Shown piece by piece: positions 1 through 12,390 of a stretch of 64,000 bases of DNA. The notes beneath the pieces are model-generated. The model did not search any database, was not told the origin of the DNA, and was given only the letters and a program-made list of their open reading frames with translations. Source of the DNA: Congeria kusceri (taxonomy: Eukaryota; Mollusca; Bivalvia; Myida; Dreissenidae); the NCBI GenBank assembly GCA_027627225.1, contig CM051034.1, forward strand, positions 12,740,261 through 12,804,260, read 5' to 3'. Position numbers and translations under genes: made by a program. Position 1 is the first letter of the stretch. Every line of letters starts with the position of its first letter.

Positions 1-340
1 TAAGAATGATGCGCTTTTTTCCGGTTAGACAGCATTTAAGAATGATGCGCTTTGTTCCGGTTAGACAGCGTTTAAGAATGATGCGCTTTGTTCCGGTTAG
101 ACAGCATTTAAGAATGATGCGCTTTGTTCCACTCAGACAGCATTTAACAATGATGCGCTGTGTTCCAGTTAGACAGCATTTAAGAATGATGCGCTTTCTT
201 CCGGTTAGACAGCATTTAAGAATGATGCGCTTTGTTCCACTCAGACAGCATTTAAGAATGATGCGCTTTGTTCCAGTTAGACAGCATGTAAGAATGATGC
301 GCTTTGTTCCGGTTAGACAGCATTTAAGAATGATGCGCAA
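1..340. repeat. 36-bp minisatellite, array 1 (about 9.5 units)
   Basis: Tandem 36-bp units contain TTCCGGTTAGACAGCATTTA followed by AGAATGATGCGCTTTG, with a few substitutions per unit. Because 36 is a multiple of three and no unit contains a stop in two frames, the array reads as a 12-residue peptide repeat (MMRFVPVRQHLR) on the plus strand and another on the minus strand. Nothing else suggests coding. The array ends at ATGCGCAAAGCGCAT, a short inverted repeat. Confidence 0.95.
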
Positions 341-1134
341 AGCGCATTGGTGTGACTTATAACATAGAGATGCAGACAATAACACAACGCAGAATTAGAA
401 CTATAGGTAAAATGCCCACTTATTACGATTTTGCGCTCATTTAGCACATCACCTGTGATCTCGTTTCAACTTAGATATTGTATTTGTCTTTCTACAAAAT
501 TGTGAGTAACTAGAGCACAGAAACATGTGTGATTGTTTTATTCAAACACATTAGCCACTAAAATATATCACAGCAAATAATAATATACATACATATATCT
601 CCAAAGCCATAATTTGGGTTTGATGAAGCTAAAAAAAACAGAAAACAATCACAAGCCTTGGTCACCAACAGAATAATGAAATCTGAAAATTATGCAAGTA
701 TTAAAGTTATACATAATTATGGTACTTGTTATCCTTTGTACTGTTCTATAAAAATTCCATTTTTTCCAAATCAAACCTGTGCAAGCACCTTACAAAGCAA
801 CCAACATGGGTGCATAGCAAACAACAAATAACTTGATATTTCTGACTGTGAGGCTTCGCTTTACATTTTCTGTTCGGTTTTAATCAAGTGCCATATATAA
901 TGATATATCCCATGAAATTATCAATAGCCACACAATTAGTGATTACTGGATATTACCGATATACATTTTGTTATGATCATAGATACTTAAAAATTCCACA
1001 GTAGGATTTCATAAACATAAAATATTGTTAAAATGATTGTTCATAATTTTAAAAAAACACAACTTCATCAGATATAAGTCAGATTCTTCTAACATCTTCT
1101 TTAAATTTAATACCAAGTAAAGTTAGCACATTGT

Positions 1135-1443
1135 ATAAGGCGTAGAAAACATATGTTTGTTTCAGGCTACCCAACTTAGCCTAAAAAAAGCCCCGACCCT
1201 AGAACATTTAATTGGGTTTGCCAGATTGACTTTTGTTTTATTGACCTTTTTCAATAATTAAATGTGTTTTTGATAGTATCCACTTACAAACAATGTTTAA
1301 GAATGTTACTGATATGTTTTGAATATTTATTCAGTTTTAGAATCTTGAAGTTGACCAATTACAAAAAAAAAAAAATCCCGACCTACCTACCCTAATTTTT
1401 ATGGGCATGTAACCTGAAACAAACATATTTTTTGTTACGCCTA
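1135..1443. mobile_element. Inverted-repeat element with GTTTCAGG ends (MITE-like), copy A
   Basis: The two ends are inverted copies: TAAGGCGTA then a short A-run then ATATGTTTGTTTCAGG on the left, mirrored on the right by CCTGAAACAAACATA and TTACGCCTAA. There is no coding capacity. The same element occurs at 8573-8881, about 15890-16198, and alone at 24984-25331. Confidence 0.7.
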
Positions 1444-2059
1444 AGGGAACTCATGCAAATAATTGTCACATAGAACACATGAAAACAATAGTATTTATTC
1501 TGATTGGTGTTCTGAACTATCTGATGTATTTGTCCACTACTAAAATGCTGTAATCTGCACATGAACCACTTTAAATTACATTGCTGACAGCTTAGATTCA
1601 TATCACAGGTCCAACAAAATTTTGACCATAATACATCATGACCTTTTTATCATTCATGAACTCAGGACAAGTGTTGTCTTTAATATAAAACTAACAAAGA
1701 CTTATTGACAACTCGGACCATTTTAAAAGACTTCAAAATCAAATTTGCAGACCTCTCTGAAAAATGCGCCAACTCTTATTTCTAGCAGCTTTTTTTGACA
1801 TATCTGACTACCGGCTCAAATAATGCTTAGTGGTTACAGAGCATATAAATTAATGGCCACCATTCTCACCTTCTAGCCATTTTTACTTCAGCAATTTTGC
1901 TTTCCTGCAATTTTTTTTTTTTCGTCAAAACAATTACTTATTTACTAGAATTTTCATTACACTTCTTAACTTTTTTTCTTACACTTTTGGTTAATTTCCT
2001 TGATTTTTTCCCCGAAAACTGTCAAATTCCCTGATTTTTTCAGTGCGGAGAATTTATTT

Positions 2060-2349
2060 GAGGCGTGTCGTTGGAAAACCGGACTTAATGCATGTGCGTG
2101 AAGTGTCGTCCCGGATTAGCCTGTGCATTCCGCATAGGCTAATCCGGGATGGCACTTTCCGCCTACAGTGGATTTATGTTTAGAAGAGACCTCCTTGAAA
2201 CAGAAAATACCATAACAGCAGGAAGTGTCGTCCCGGATTAGCCTTGAAACCCTTGAAACAGAAAGTACCATAAAAGCGGAAAGAGTCGTCCCGAATCAAC
2301 CTCTGCGGACTGCACATGCATTAAGCCCCAGTTTCGCACGACAAGCCTC
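2060..2349. mobile_element. GAGGCGTGTCGT palindromic MITE, rearranged copy
   Basis: Starts GAGGCGTGTCGT and ends near CACGACAAGCCTCA. The first arm keeps the internal palindrome (GATTAGCCTGTGC / GCATAGGCTAATC); the second arm is rearranged with a partial repeat of the centre. Copied at 9498-9787. Confidence 0.8.
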
Positions 2350-3675
2350 ATTTGTTTACCCATTTTGCATATTGGGGGTTGACGTGCAGACGCCGGAAGT
2401 GCTAATGCTTCGATCATGGCTCGAACGTATATATAGAGATCTATTGACAAATATTTATTAATAGATCTTTTGTATATATACGACCTCCCTATCTGTTACG
2501 CTTGCCACTCTACCAAACAGACTTAACGTAAAATACATAAAGTGTATTGCTAGATCTATGTACGATCGGATCACGTGTTTTCAAAAATACCAACGAAAAG
2601 CGTTATAAACGCTTTATACAATAATTCATTTCAGTTGGCGTTTTTTGCTGCACATTGATAAGTGACTTTATGTCCAAAAAAGTTCTGCGTGATGGGTTTT
2701 ATTTCGCTTCTTTACATACTAGTTAATGTACTTATAGTTTACTTCTGTATTTGGAATCTGTGACAACAATTCGGAAATGGTCAATTTGCTAATCTGTGAA
2801 TATGTAATTTAAACTGAAATATCTCTGAAACATATCTGCATTTGCACCATGATATGTTTTATGTCTGAGTTTCATTTCTTGTCGTCTTCGGCATGTGGAT
2901 TCTAATAAAGTTGGTTCCCATTGTAAGAAAAGTCAAACAGCCGTTTTAATTTTAACATTAAACGCATGGATGTTGCAACCACAAAATTGCGTTCTGCATT
3001 ACATGCGCGAATACAGGATTTTGGTTGGCAGGAGCGGCACAAAAATATCTTATAGTTATTAATACTACCACGTTACATAATGTATTTTGCAAAACATCGA
3101 TAGTTAGATTGCCGGAAATTTGATAGTTAGATTGCCGGAAATATTAGCTAAAAAGGATGTTCTTAACGGGTACAAGGATTCTGGGTAACACGGAGAATTA
3201 CTATCAGAAATGGATTGATAGCACTTAAAGATTCCATGTTCATAAATCAATACCGTGTACAACCTTACCAAAATTATTTCGTCGGGATAATGGAAAGAGA
3301 AAATTTGACTGTTTATTAAGTTTTATTTTCAATAAAAATGTGCCATTCATTCTATAGCCATACACACTAGAAAAATGCTTCTATTAAATGCGATGTTATA
3401 ATCTAAACAGTAAACATCTAGTTACAGGAATAGTTATACACAATACAATACGTAATTCCTGAACGTACAGTTTTGCAATGTAATCAAACAAATATCATCA
3501 AAACGCCAAAAATGAACATTTTACTCGATTATTATATAGAAACAGTTTAGTTTAACATATTTTCAATCCCACAAAATGACCTAACATAAACACAATGTCA
3601 GCACTTGTATCAGGACTTTCATTGCAGTTTGTATTAAATTTCATTATAAACAAATACTGTACATCATTGTAGAAG
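2350..3675. other. Gene-free flank and 3' UTR of the heat shock gene, copy A
   Basis: No gene is recognisable. The part next to the coding region should be 3' UTR; AATAAA on the minus strand lies at 3322-3327, about 350 bases past the stop. The sequence GATAGTTAGATTGCCGGAAA occurs twice in tandem near 3097-3138. The duplicate is 9788-11113. Confidence 0.5.
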
Positions 3676-4806
3676 TTACTGCACAATAGGAATGTCACGT
3701 GTCATCTGATCCGCGGTCAGTGGAACGCTTATCACCAGCGTCCCGTCGTCCTTGATCGAAGCCTTAGCACTTCCGGCGTCTGCACGTGCCGGAAGTCGGA
3801 ACTGGCGTCTGATTTCTACGTCTCGGAGAACCCCGTCCTCTTCGGTTTTCTTGGTGGCATGAACGTGCAGAAACCCGTCTGTCGCCCGAATAGAAATATT
3901 TTCAACTGGAACGGATTCCATGTTGAGCTGAACCCGGTAATGCTTTTTTCCGTCAATATCAACGACGTCGTTGACGTCAAAGACCGGTTGCTCGGTTTTG
4001 TCTTCTTTAGCGGTGTCTTGATCCGCTGGCTCGACCTGTTCACAGTCGGGTTTCTCGTGCGTGTCTTCTTCCAAGACTACGAAATCAGCCGATGGTGCGG
4101 GACTCGGACTGCGGCTATTTTGCGAACTGTGTACCGGCGAACCCGAAAGAGACCTGACTATCTTTTCTGATGTTGGCGTTAATATTTCGGCACTGTTTGA
4201 TTCGCCACTTTTCTCCGTCGGGGTTTCCATTGTATGTACACATGTCTTTTCTTCTGGCTTGCAGCTTTCATCACGTGTGCAGCAAGTTTCTTTCTGTTCG
4301 CAGCATCGTTCTTGTCCTACCTTGCAATTCCGTGCTTTTTGCACTTGGTCGTCATTCTTTCCATATGGACCTTTGACTACGAAATGGCCACCGGGTGACA
4401 TGAAACAACTTATATTCTTTGAGTCGACGTCAGCTGGTATCTTCACACGCCTAACACGCTCGATGACATCATAATTGTCGCCATCACGCTGTTCGCGTTT
4501 AGCGCTCACTGTCAGCATCCCATTGTCTATTTTAACGCCCAAGTCTTTTGGGTGAAATCCGGTGAAATCTAGCTTTTGTACCCAGGGTAGCCTCTTCCGC
4601 TGCTGAAACATACATGGAAAAAACAGCGTCGCTTCAGGTTCCGCAATGTAGCAACTCTGTGTGCGTCGACACATCGGAGATAGTGCTGTGCCGTCAAACA
4701 ATTCCGCCACTAGACAATCTAACATGGACCCGTTATGAGCACCGGCGGCATGACACGGGTGTCCCACTGGCATGGTCACCAACATTGGCCGTGAAAATAA
4801 ACCCAT
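3676..4806 (-). CDS. Small heat shock protein with two alpha-crystallin domains, copy A
   Basis: A single open frame of 376 residues with no intron. The first alpha-crystallin (Hsp20) domain covers about residues 76-147 (KLDFTGFHPKDLGVKIDNG) and the second about 288-363 (QLNMESVPVENISIRATDG ... DDGTLVISVPL). The protein ends DIPIVQ, which holds an I-x-I motif of the type small heat shock proteins use to dock between dimers. The ~140-residue linker is unusual: residues 161-189 hold seven cysteines including two CC pairs, followed by a Ser/Pro-rich stretch (SRSPSPAPSA). Known role of the family: ATP-independent chaperones that hold unfolding proteins under stress. The start is the first ATG, roughly 120 bases below a TATA box, with a heat shock element above it. 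The protein is identical to that of copy B. The double-domain architecture is seen in invertebrates; the exact orthologue is not identified. Confidence 0.95.
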   Translation of the reverse strand: MGLFSRPMLVTMPVGHPCHAAGAHNGSMLDCLVAELFDGTALSPMCRRTQSCYIAEPEATLFFPCMFQQRKRLPWVQKLDFTGFHPKDLGVKIDNGMLTVSAKREQRDGDNYDVIERVRRVKIPADVDSKNISCFMSPGGHFVVKGPYGKNDDQVQKARNCKVGQERCCEQKETCCTRDESCKPEEKTCVHTMETPTEKSGESNSAEILTPTSEKIVRSLSGSPVHSSQNSRSPSPAPSADFVVLEEDTHEKPDCEQVEPADQDTAKEDKTEQPVFDVNDVVDIDGKKHYRVQLNMESVPVENISIRATDGFLHVHATKKTEEDGVLRDVEIRRQFRLPARADAGSAKASIKDDGTLVISVPLTADQMTRDIPIVQ

Positions 4807-4952
4807 TGTTTCTGTACGTAATTTAATATATTCAAATATACGCAGTCGTATTAAATATAAAAGTGTAACTGATTTGCTGTTGTCGTGTTGCTTTCTTCTG
4901 TATCTTGTCTCTGTTGTCGAGTTTTCGATTGATCTATGAAGTAAAACTGTGC

Positions 4953-5055
4953 CCTTATATACCGAAATGATGTGGTTTCTCGAAAGTTCTTGTGAATGAC
5001 TAAAACAATTTAGCTACACGTGTTCTAGATGTTAGTAAACATATCTAGAACCTTC
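4953..5055 (-). promoter_or_regulatory. Heat-inducible promoter of small heat shock gene A
   Basis: Read on the minus strand, TATATAAGG lies at 4961-4953, about 150 bases upstream of the ATG. A perfect three-block heat shock element (TTCtcGAAagTTC on the plus strand) sits at 4977-4989, about 16 bases above the TATA box. A second weaker cluster, GAAccTTC preceded by an imperfect TTC block, lies at 5044-5055. This is the standard layout for HSF1-driven transcription. Confidence 0.85.
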
Positions 5056-5059
5056 TGTG

Positions 5060-6340
5060 CGCATGTGTCAAAGTTATATTTAGACATGTAGCGGCTTTCT
5101 AACCAATCATTTCACGTCATCACAGTTTTCAACTGCACTCTGGGTACACAGGCGATTCTAAAAATAAATCTTATAAATTCCGGAGATAGTCGATGTATTA
5201 CGATTGTTTTCGACTGTAATATCGTGTATGTTCGTGAATATTCGGTGGGATGTCTAAAATGCGGATCCTGGTGGCGGTAATGAAATAGTGATACGTATAC
5301 GGAACGGTTATACTTTGTTGTATTGATTAATAACTTTTTGTTATATTTACATCATCATCATTACAGGCATTAGATGCTATTAGCAAAAATCATACAAATG
5401 TAATTTCTAATGACAAATAATCAAGAGATTAGGAAATATAACTCCTTTTCTGGCACTTTTTTTTTTCGCTGTCCAATACATACCCATTACACTGCTCTAG
5501 TAGGATATCACATACATTTGTTGTTGTTGTTTTTCCGTTTGAACGTCTCTGGATATTAGCATCGAGAAATGTACACACGGAATGGTATCGAATTTTCGTA
5601 CAGACTAAAAGCTAAACAGACATCTATTAAAGGGACATATCGATGGTATTTCCCATGAATATAGACACATATTACAACAAGACATATTCCTATTTTTGTC
5701 GAAGATATTTTTTTTCTAGTAGCTATAAGATATTGATGGAATTGTTAAGAAATATACCGGTATTCAAAGCCCCCATTTTTTTTGATACACTGTTGCAGAT
5801 GGATTCGAACGCACGCCTACAAAACCGGTGGGATTAAGCCGTTAAAGTCGGCTGAATAGTTGCAACCTCATTGTACAATCTGAAAGTATGTATTGTTAAA
5901 CGTATTTAAATGAACAGTAAATATCTTACATGAACTCGATGAATCATCGTCGTATAGTAGAAGATTAAACAAATTATAGCGCTGATCAGATCTGGGCATA
6001 TTCATTGCGTTGTTGAGCCAATATGCAACATTGTGGTTGTGCACTATATGCAGTTAATGAGTTCGGGGTCTATGTTAAATTCATATACTCTGTAGATAAG
6101 ATTTTTTGCCAAAATTGAAGCGACTAATATTATATTATCACAGACAAGTGTGTGACGAAATGGCACTGGACTATTAATCAGTGGAGATCGAGTGTACCAC
6201 AAATCACCAGCAAGTTTAGATTCGCGACAGTTGAAACTGTTCATTAGCGATTTGTCTGCACAGAGATTGAAATTTGTGGCAGTAACGAGGCACTTAGTTA
6301 GTATTAAAGATTTGTACCTGATCGACTGCCAACTATATAG
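5060..6340. other. Gene-free stretch upstream of heat shock gene A
   Basis: No gene seen. The only open frames are short (under 70 codons) and lack family features. The duplicate is 12498-13779. Confidence 0.5.
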
Positions 6341-6564
6341 GAGGCGTGTCGTGGGAAAACCGGGCTTAATGCAGTCCGCACAGTCTAATCCGGGACGACA
6401 CTTTCCGCTTTTATGGTATTTTCTGTTTCAAGGAAGTCTCTACTAAACATAAATCCACTGTAGGCGGAAAGTGCCGTCCCGAATTAGTCTGTGCGGACTG
6501 CACAGGCTTATCCGGGACGACACTACGCATATGCATTCAGCCGGGTTTTCCCACTACACGCCAC
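6341..6564. mobile_element. GAGGCGTGTCGT palindromic MITE
   Basis: Starts GAGGCGTGTCGTGGGAAAAC and ends TTTTCCCACTACACGCCAC. The first arm has lost part of its hairpin; the central spacer with TAAACATAAATCCACTGTAG is intact. Copied at 13780-14003. Confidence 0.8.
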
Positions 6565-7414
6565 ATACGGATTTTTCAGGCCTTTGTGCTTACGAATCCA
6601 AAACATTTGGACGAAATAAGCCAAAACACAAGTAGACGCGTTGTTATATTGTAGGTTGATGACTTAAAGGAACGTACGACACATTAAAGGAAATGACAAC
6701 ACTACAACCACGCAGTGAAACTATTACATCAGCGCGAGTATTATATAAATACACCTGTATCCGCCATGCACGTGGTGTACGTGTGTGCAAAATGCTCGAA
6801 GGGGCAGTTGTATTATAGTATGTTTTGACGATAGTAAAATGTCAAGTCGGTGAACATAATACGAATACCCCCCACCTATTGTTAAAGGACTTATTTCCAT
6901 TCATCAAATATCACAAACATTACCACATGCTCGTTTGAGTATCACAAATATTACCACGTGCTCTTTTGTATGAAATAGTTTAACCTATAAACACGTGATA
7001 TCCAAGTTCAATGATCGGATAATATTGCATATTATTTGAATATGACTGACATATGTGGTAGCATCTATATAAGTCGCTGATCTCAGTGCGGTGAATATGC
7101 ATCAGAAACATAACACAAGGGTGGAAATCGATGGCACACGGATGTAACTTATAGACATTTGTTTACCGTACACGCATTCCACGTAATTCCAACATTGGAA
7201 TACGTGTGCGTCTGAAACCAACCTTCTAAACGAATAATTTGTATTTATATATATACATCATATATACATTATGCTGCACGTCTCAGTATGTGTATGTAAA
7301 TGTGCAGTGTGATTATATAAATGCAGCTCCATTATTCTGTTAAGTCATGAAACTGGTTTGGTTTCTTTCGAGGTACGTTGGATGTGTCACTACTATAAGA
7401 ACGCAAACATTTGC
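6565..7414. other. Gene-free tail of duplication unit A
   Basis: No gene or known element seen. ATCACAAACATTACCACATGC and a close repeat of it occur near 6908 and 6940. The stretch ends in the sequence that abuts each minisatellite. The duplicate is 14004-14854. Confidence 0.5.
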
Positions 7415-7779
7415 GCTTTGTTCCGGTTAGACAGTATTTAAGAATGATGCGCTTTTTTCCGGTTAGACAGCATTTAAGAATGATGCGCTTTGTTCCGGTT
7501 AGACAGCGTTTAAGAATGATGCGCTTTGTTCCGGTTAGACAGCATTTAAGAATGATGCGCTTTGTTCCACTCAGACAGCATTTAACAATGATGCGCTGTG
7601 TTCCAGTTAGACAGCATTTAAGAATGATGCGCTTTCTTCCGGTTAGACAGCATTTAAGAATGATGCGCTTTGTTCCACTCAGACAGCATTTAAGAATGAT
7701 GCGCTTTGTTCCAGTTAGACAGCATGTAAGAATGATGCGCTTTGTTCCGGTTAGACAGCATTTAAGAATGATGCGCAAA
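7415..7779. repeat. 36-bp minisatellite, array 2 (about 10.5 units)
   Basis: Same 36-bp unit as at the left edge, with the same order of variant units plus one extra at the left end. It sits exactly at the A/B junction of the segmental duplication. Confidence 0.95.
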
Positions 7780-8572
7780 GCGCATTGGTGTGACTTATAA
7801 CATAGAGATGCAGACAATAACACAACGCAGAATTAGAACTATAGGTAAAATGCCCACTTATTACGATTTTGCGCTCATTTAGCACATCACCTGTGATCTC
7901 GTTTCAACTTAGATATTGTATTTGTCTTTCTACAAAATTGTGAGTAACTAGAGCACAGAAACATGTGTGATTGTTTTATTCAAACACATTAGCCACTAAA
8001 ATATATCACAGCAAATAATAATATACATACATATATCTCCAAAGCCATAATTTGGGTTTGATGAAGCTAAAAAAAACAGAAAACAATCACAAGCCTTGGT
8101 CACCAACAGAATAATGAAATCTGAAAATTATGCAAGTATTAAAGTTATACATAATTATGGTACTTGTTATCCTTTGTACTGTTCTATAAAAATTCCATTT
8201 TTCCCAAATCAAACCTGTGCAAGCACCTTACAAAGCAACCAACATGGGTGCATAGCAAACAACAAATAACTTGATATTTCTGACTGTGAGGCTTCGCTTT
8301 ACATTTTCTGTTCGGTTTTAATCAAGTGCCATATATAATGATATATCCCATGAAATTATCAATAGCCACACAATTAGTGATTACTGGATATTACCGATAT
8401 ACATTTTGTTATGATCATAGATACTTAAAAATTCCACAGTAGGATTTCATAAACATAAAATATTGTTAAAATGATTGTTCATAATTTAAAAAAAACACAA
8501 CTTCATCAGATATAAGTCAGATTCTTCTAACATCTTCTTTAAATTTAATACCAAGTAAAGTTAGCACATTGT

Positions 8573-8881
8573 ATAAGGCGTAGAAAACATATGTTTGTTT
8601 CAGGCTACCCAACTTAGCCTAAAAAAAGCCCCGACCCTAGAACATTTAATTGGGTTTGCCAGATTGACTTTTGTTTTATTGACCTTTTTCAATAATTAAA
8701 TGTGTTTTTGATAGTATCCACTTACAAACAATGTTTAAGAATGTTACTGATATGTTTTGAATATTTATTCAGTTTTAGAATCTTGAAGTTGACCAATTAC
8801 AAAAAAAAAAAAATCCCGACCTACCTACCCTAATTTTTATGGGCATGTAACCTGAAACAAACATATTTTTTGTTACGCCTA
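8573..8881. mobile_element. GTTTCAGG-ended MITE-like element, copy B
   Basis: Duplicate of the element at 1135-1443, carried along by the segmental duplication. Confidence 0.7.
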
Positions 8882-9497
8882 AGGGAACTCATGCAAATAA
8901 TTGTCACATAGAACACATGAAAACAATAGTATTTATTCTGATTGGTGTTCTGAACTATCTGATGTATTTGTCCACTACTAAAATGCTGTAATCTGCACAT
9001 GAACCACTTTAAATTACATTGCTGACAGCTTAGATTCATATCACAGGTCCAACAAAATTTTGACCATAATACATCATGACCTTTTTATCATTCATGAACT
9101 CAGGACAAGTGTTGTCTTTAATATAAAACTAACAAAGACTTATTGACAACTCGGACCATTTTAAAAGACTTCAAAATCAAATTTGCAGACCTCTCTGAAA
9201 AATGCGCCAACTCTTATTTCTAGCAGCTTTTTTTGACATATCTGACTACCGGCTCAAATAATGCTTAGTGGTTACAGAGCATATAAATTAATGGCCACCA
9301 TTCTCACCTTCTAGCCATTTTTACTTCAGCAATTTTGCTTTCCTGCAATTTTTTTTTTTTCGTCAAAACAATTACTTATTTACTAGAATTTTCATTACAC
9401 TTCTTAACTTTTTTTCTTACACTTTTGGTTAATTTCCTTGATTTTTTCCCCGAAAACTGTCAAATTCCCTGATTTTTTCAGTGCGGAGAATTTATTT

Positions 9498-9787
9498 GAG
9501 GCGTGTCGTTGGAAAACCGGACTTAATGCATGTGCGTGAAGTGTCGTCCCGGATTAGCCTGTGCATTCCGCATAGGCTAATCCGGGATGGCACTTTCCGC
9601 CTACAGTGGATTTATGTTTAGAAGAGACCTCCTTGAAACAGAAAATACCATAACAGCAGGAAGTGTCGTCCCGGATTAGCCTTGAAACCCTTGAAACACA
9701 AAGTACCATAAAAGCGGAAAGAGTCGTCCCGAATCAACCTCTGCGGACTGCACATGCATTAAGCCCCAGTTTCGCACGACAAGCCTC
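9498..9787. mobile_element. GAGGCGTGTCGT palindromic MITE (copy B)
   Basis: Same insertion as at 2060-2349, duplicated with the segment. It differs by one base near 9699. Confidence 0.8.
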
Positions 9788-11113
9788 ATTTGTTTACCCA
9801 TTTTGCATATTGGGGGTTGACGTGCAGACGCCGGAAGTGCTAATGCTTCGATCATGGCTCGAACGTATATATAGAGATCTATTGACAAATATTTATTAAT
9901 AGATCTTTTGTATATATACGACCTCCCTATCTGTTACGCTTGCCACTCTACCAAACAGACTTAACGTAAAATACATAAAGTGTATTGCTAGATCTATGTA
10001 CGATCGGATCACGTGTTTTCAAAAATACCAACGAAAAGCGTTATAAACGCTTTATACAATAATTCATTTCAGTTGGCGTTTTTTGCTGCACATTGATAAG
10101 TGACTTTATGTCCAAAAAAGTTCTGCGTGATGGGTTTTATTTCGCTTCTTTACATACTAGTTAATGTACTTATAGTTTACTTCTGTATTTGGAATCTGTG
10201 ACAACAATTCGGAAATGGTCAATTTGCTAATCTGTGAATATGTAATTTAAACTGAAATATCTCTGAAACATATCTGCATTTGCACCATGATATGTTTTAT
10301 GTCTGAGTTTCATTTCTTGTCGTCTTCGGCATGTGGATTCTAATAAAGTTGGTTCCCATTGTAAGAAAAGTCAAACAGCCGTTTTAATTTTAACATTAAA
10401 CGCATGGATGTTGCAACCACAAAATTGCGTTCTGCATTACATGCGCGAATACAGGATTTTGGTTGGCAGGAGCGGCACAAAAATATCTTATAGTTATTAA
10501 TACTACCACGTTACATAATGTATTTTGCAAAACATCGATAGTTAGATTGCCGGAAATTTGATAGTTAGATTGCCGGAAATATTAGCTAAAAAGGATGTTC
10601 TTAACGGGTACAAGGATTCTGGGTAACACGGAGAATTACTATCAGAAATGGATTGATAGCACTTAAAGATTCCATGTTCATAAATCGATACCGTGTACAA
10701 CCTTACCAAAATTATTTCGTCGGGATAATGGAAAGAGAAAATTTGACTGTTTATTAAGTTTTATTTTCAATAAAAATGTGCCATTCATTCTATAGCCATA
10801 CACACTAGAAAAATGCTTCTATTAAATGCGATGTTATAATCTAAACAGTAAACATCTAGTTACAGGAATAGTTATACACAATACAATACGTAATTCCTGA
10901 ACGTACAGTTTTGCAATGTAATCAAACAAATATCATCAAAACGCCAAAAATGAACATTTTACTCGATTATTATATAGAAACAGTTTAGTTTAACATATTT
11001 TCAATCCCACAAAATGACCTAACATAAACACAATGTCAGCACTTGTATCAGGACTTTCATTGCAGTTTGTATTAAATTTCATTATAAACAAATACTGTAC
11101 ATCATTGTAGAAG

Positions 11114-12244
11114 TTACTGCACAATAGGAATGTCACGTGTCATCTGATCCGCGGTCAGTGGAACGCTTATCACCAGCGTCCCGTCGTCCTTGATCGAAGC
11201 CTTAGCACTTCCGGCGTCTGCACGTGCCGGAAGTCGGAACTGGCGTCTGATTTCTACGTCTCGGAGAACCCCGTCCTCTTCGGTTTTCTTGGTGGCATGA
11301 ACGTGCAGAAACCCGTCTGTCGCCCGAATAGAAATATTTTCAACTGGAACGGATTCCATGTTGAGCTGAACCCGGTAATGCTTTTTTCCGTCAATATCAA
11401 CGACGTCGTTGACGTCAAAGACCGGTTGCTCGGTTTTGTCTTCTTTAGCGGTGTCTTGATCCGCTGGCTCGACCTGTTCACAGTCGGGTTTCTCGTGCGT
11501 GTCTTCTTCCAAGACTACGAAATCAGCCGATGGTGCGGGACTCGGACTGCGGCTATTTTGCGAACTGTGTACCGGCGAACCCGAAAGAGACCTGACTATC
11601 TTTTCTGATGTTGGCGTTAATATTTCGGCACTGTTTGATTCGCCACTTTTCTCCGTCGGGGTTTCCATTGTATGTACACATGTCTTTTCTTCTGGCTTGC
11701 AGCTTTCATCACGTGTGCAGCAAGTTTCTTTCTGTTCGCAGCATCGTTCTTGTCCTACCTTGCAATTCCGTGCTTTTTGCACTTGGTCGTCATTCTTTCC
11801 ATATGGACCTTTGACTACGAAATGGCCACCGGGTGACATGAAACAACTTATATTCTTTGAGTCGACGTCAGCTGGTATCTTCACACGCCTAACACGCTCG
11901 ATGACATCATAATTGTCGCCATCACGCTGTTCGCGTTTAGCGCTCACTGTCAGCATCCCATTGTCTATTTTAACGCCCAAGTCTTTTGGGTGAAATCCGG
12001 TGAAATCTAGCTTTTGTACCCAGGGTAGCCTCTTCCGCTGCTGAAACATACATGGAAAAAACAGCGTCGCTTCAGGTTCCGCAATGTAGCAACTCTGTGT
12101 GCGTCGACACATCGGAGATAGTGCTGTGCCGTCAAACAATTCCGCCACTAGACAATCTAACATGGACCCGTTATGAGCACCGGCGGCATGACACGGGTGT
12201 CCCACTGGCATGGTCACCAACATTGGCCGTGAAAATAAACCCAT
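11114..12244 (-). CDS. Small heat shock protein with two alpha-crystallin domains, copy B
   Basis: Second intronless copy, 376 residues, with the same protein as the gene at 3676-4806: two Hsp20 domains (about 76-147 and 288-363), the seven-cysteine linker at 161-189 and the terminal IPI motif. I see no coding difference between the copies. The promoter is duplicated as well, so both genes should respond to heat together and the duplication would act mainly on dosage. Identity at about the 99.9% level is below normal allelic divergence in bivalves, so either the duplication is very recent, gene conversion has acted, or the assembly has doubled the region. Confidence 0.95.
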   Translation of the reverse strand: MGLFSRPMLVTMPVGHPCHAAGAHNGSMLDCLVAELFDGTALSPMCRRTQSCYIAEPEATLFFPCMFQQRKRLPWVQKLDFTGFHPKDLGVKIDNGMLTVSAKREQRDGDNYDVIERVRRVKIPADVDSKNISCFMSPGGHFVVKGPYGKNDDQVQKARNCKVGQERCCEQKETCCTRDESCKPEEKTCVHTMETPTEKSGESNSAEILTPTSEKIVRSLSGSPVHSSQNSRSPSPAPSADFVVLEEDTHEKPDCEQVEPADQDTAKEDKTEQPVFDVNDVVDIDGKKHYRVQLNMESVPVENISIRATDGFLHVHATKKTEEDGVLRDVEIRRQFRLPARADAGSAKASIKDDGTLVISVPLTADQMTRDIPIVQ

Positions 12245-12390
12245 TGTTTCTGTACGTAATTTAATATATTCAAATATACGCAGTCGTATTAAATATAAAA
12301 GTGTAACTGATTTGCTGTTGTCGTGTTGCTTTCTTCTGTATCTTGTCTCTGTTGTCGAGTTTTCGATTGATCTATGAAGTAAAACTGTGC

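Larger units (their letters stand above)
1..7425. repeat. Segmental duplication, copy A (about 7.44 kb)
   Basis: Positions from the left edge to about 7425 recur in the same order and orientation at an offset of 7438-7439 bases. By eye I find fewer than about ten differences, for example single-base changes near 2262, 3248, 5455, 5783 and 6657 and one-base run-length shifts. The unit consists of a 36-bp minisatellite, a 2-kb repeat-rich flank, a small heat shock gene, and a 2.4-kb gene-free tail. The left end is cut by the window edge inside the minisatellite, so the true boundary is not visible. Confidence 0.95.

Noticed and set aside
6..362. A 118-codon repeat protein (MMRFVPVRQHLR units), also at 7411-7800 and 14797-15129
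   Set aside because: The 36-bp minisatellite is open in several frames on both strands because its period is a multiple of three. Array length varies and there is no promoter or conserved ends.
3816..4474. Overlapping frames on both strands within the small heat shock gene (75, 103, 137 and 68 codons)
   Set aside because: They are shadows of the GC-richer alpha-crystallin gene. The true frame is conserved and family-typical; the others match nothing. The same applies to 11254-11912.
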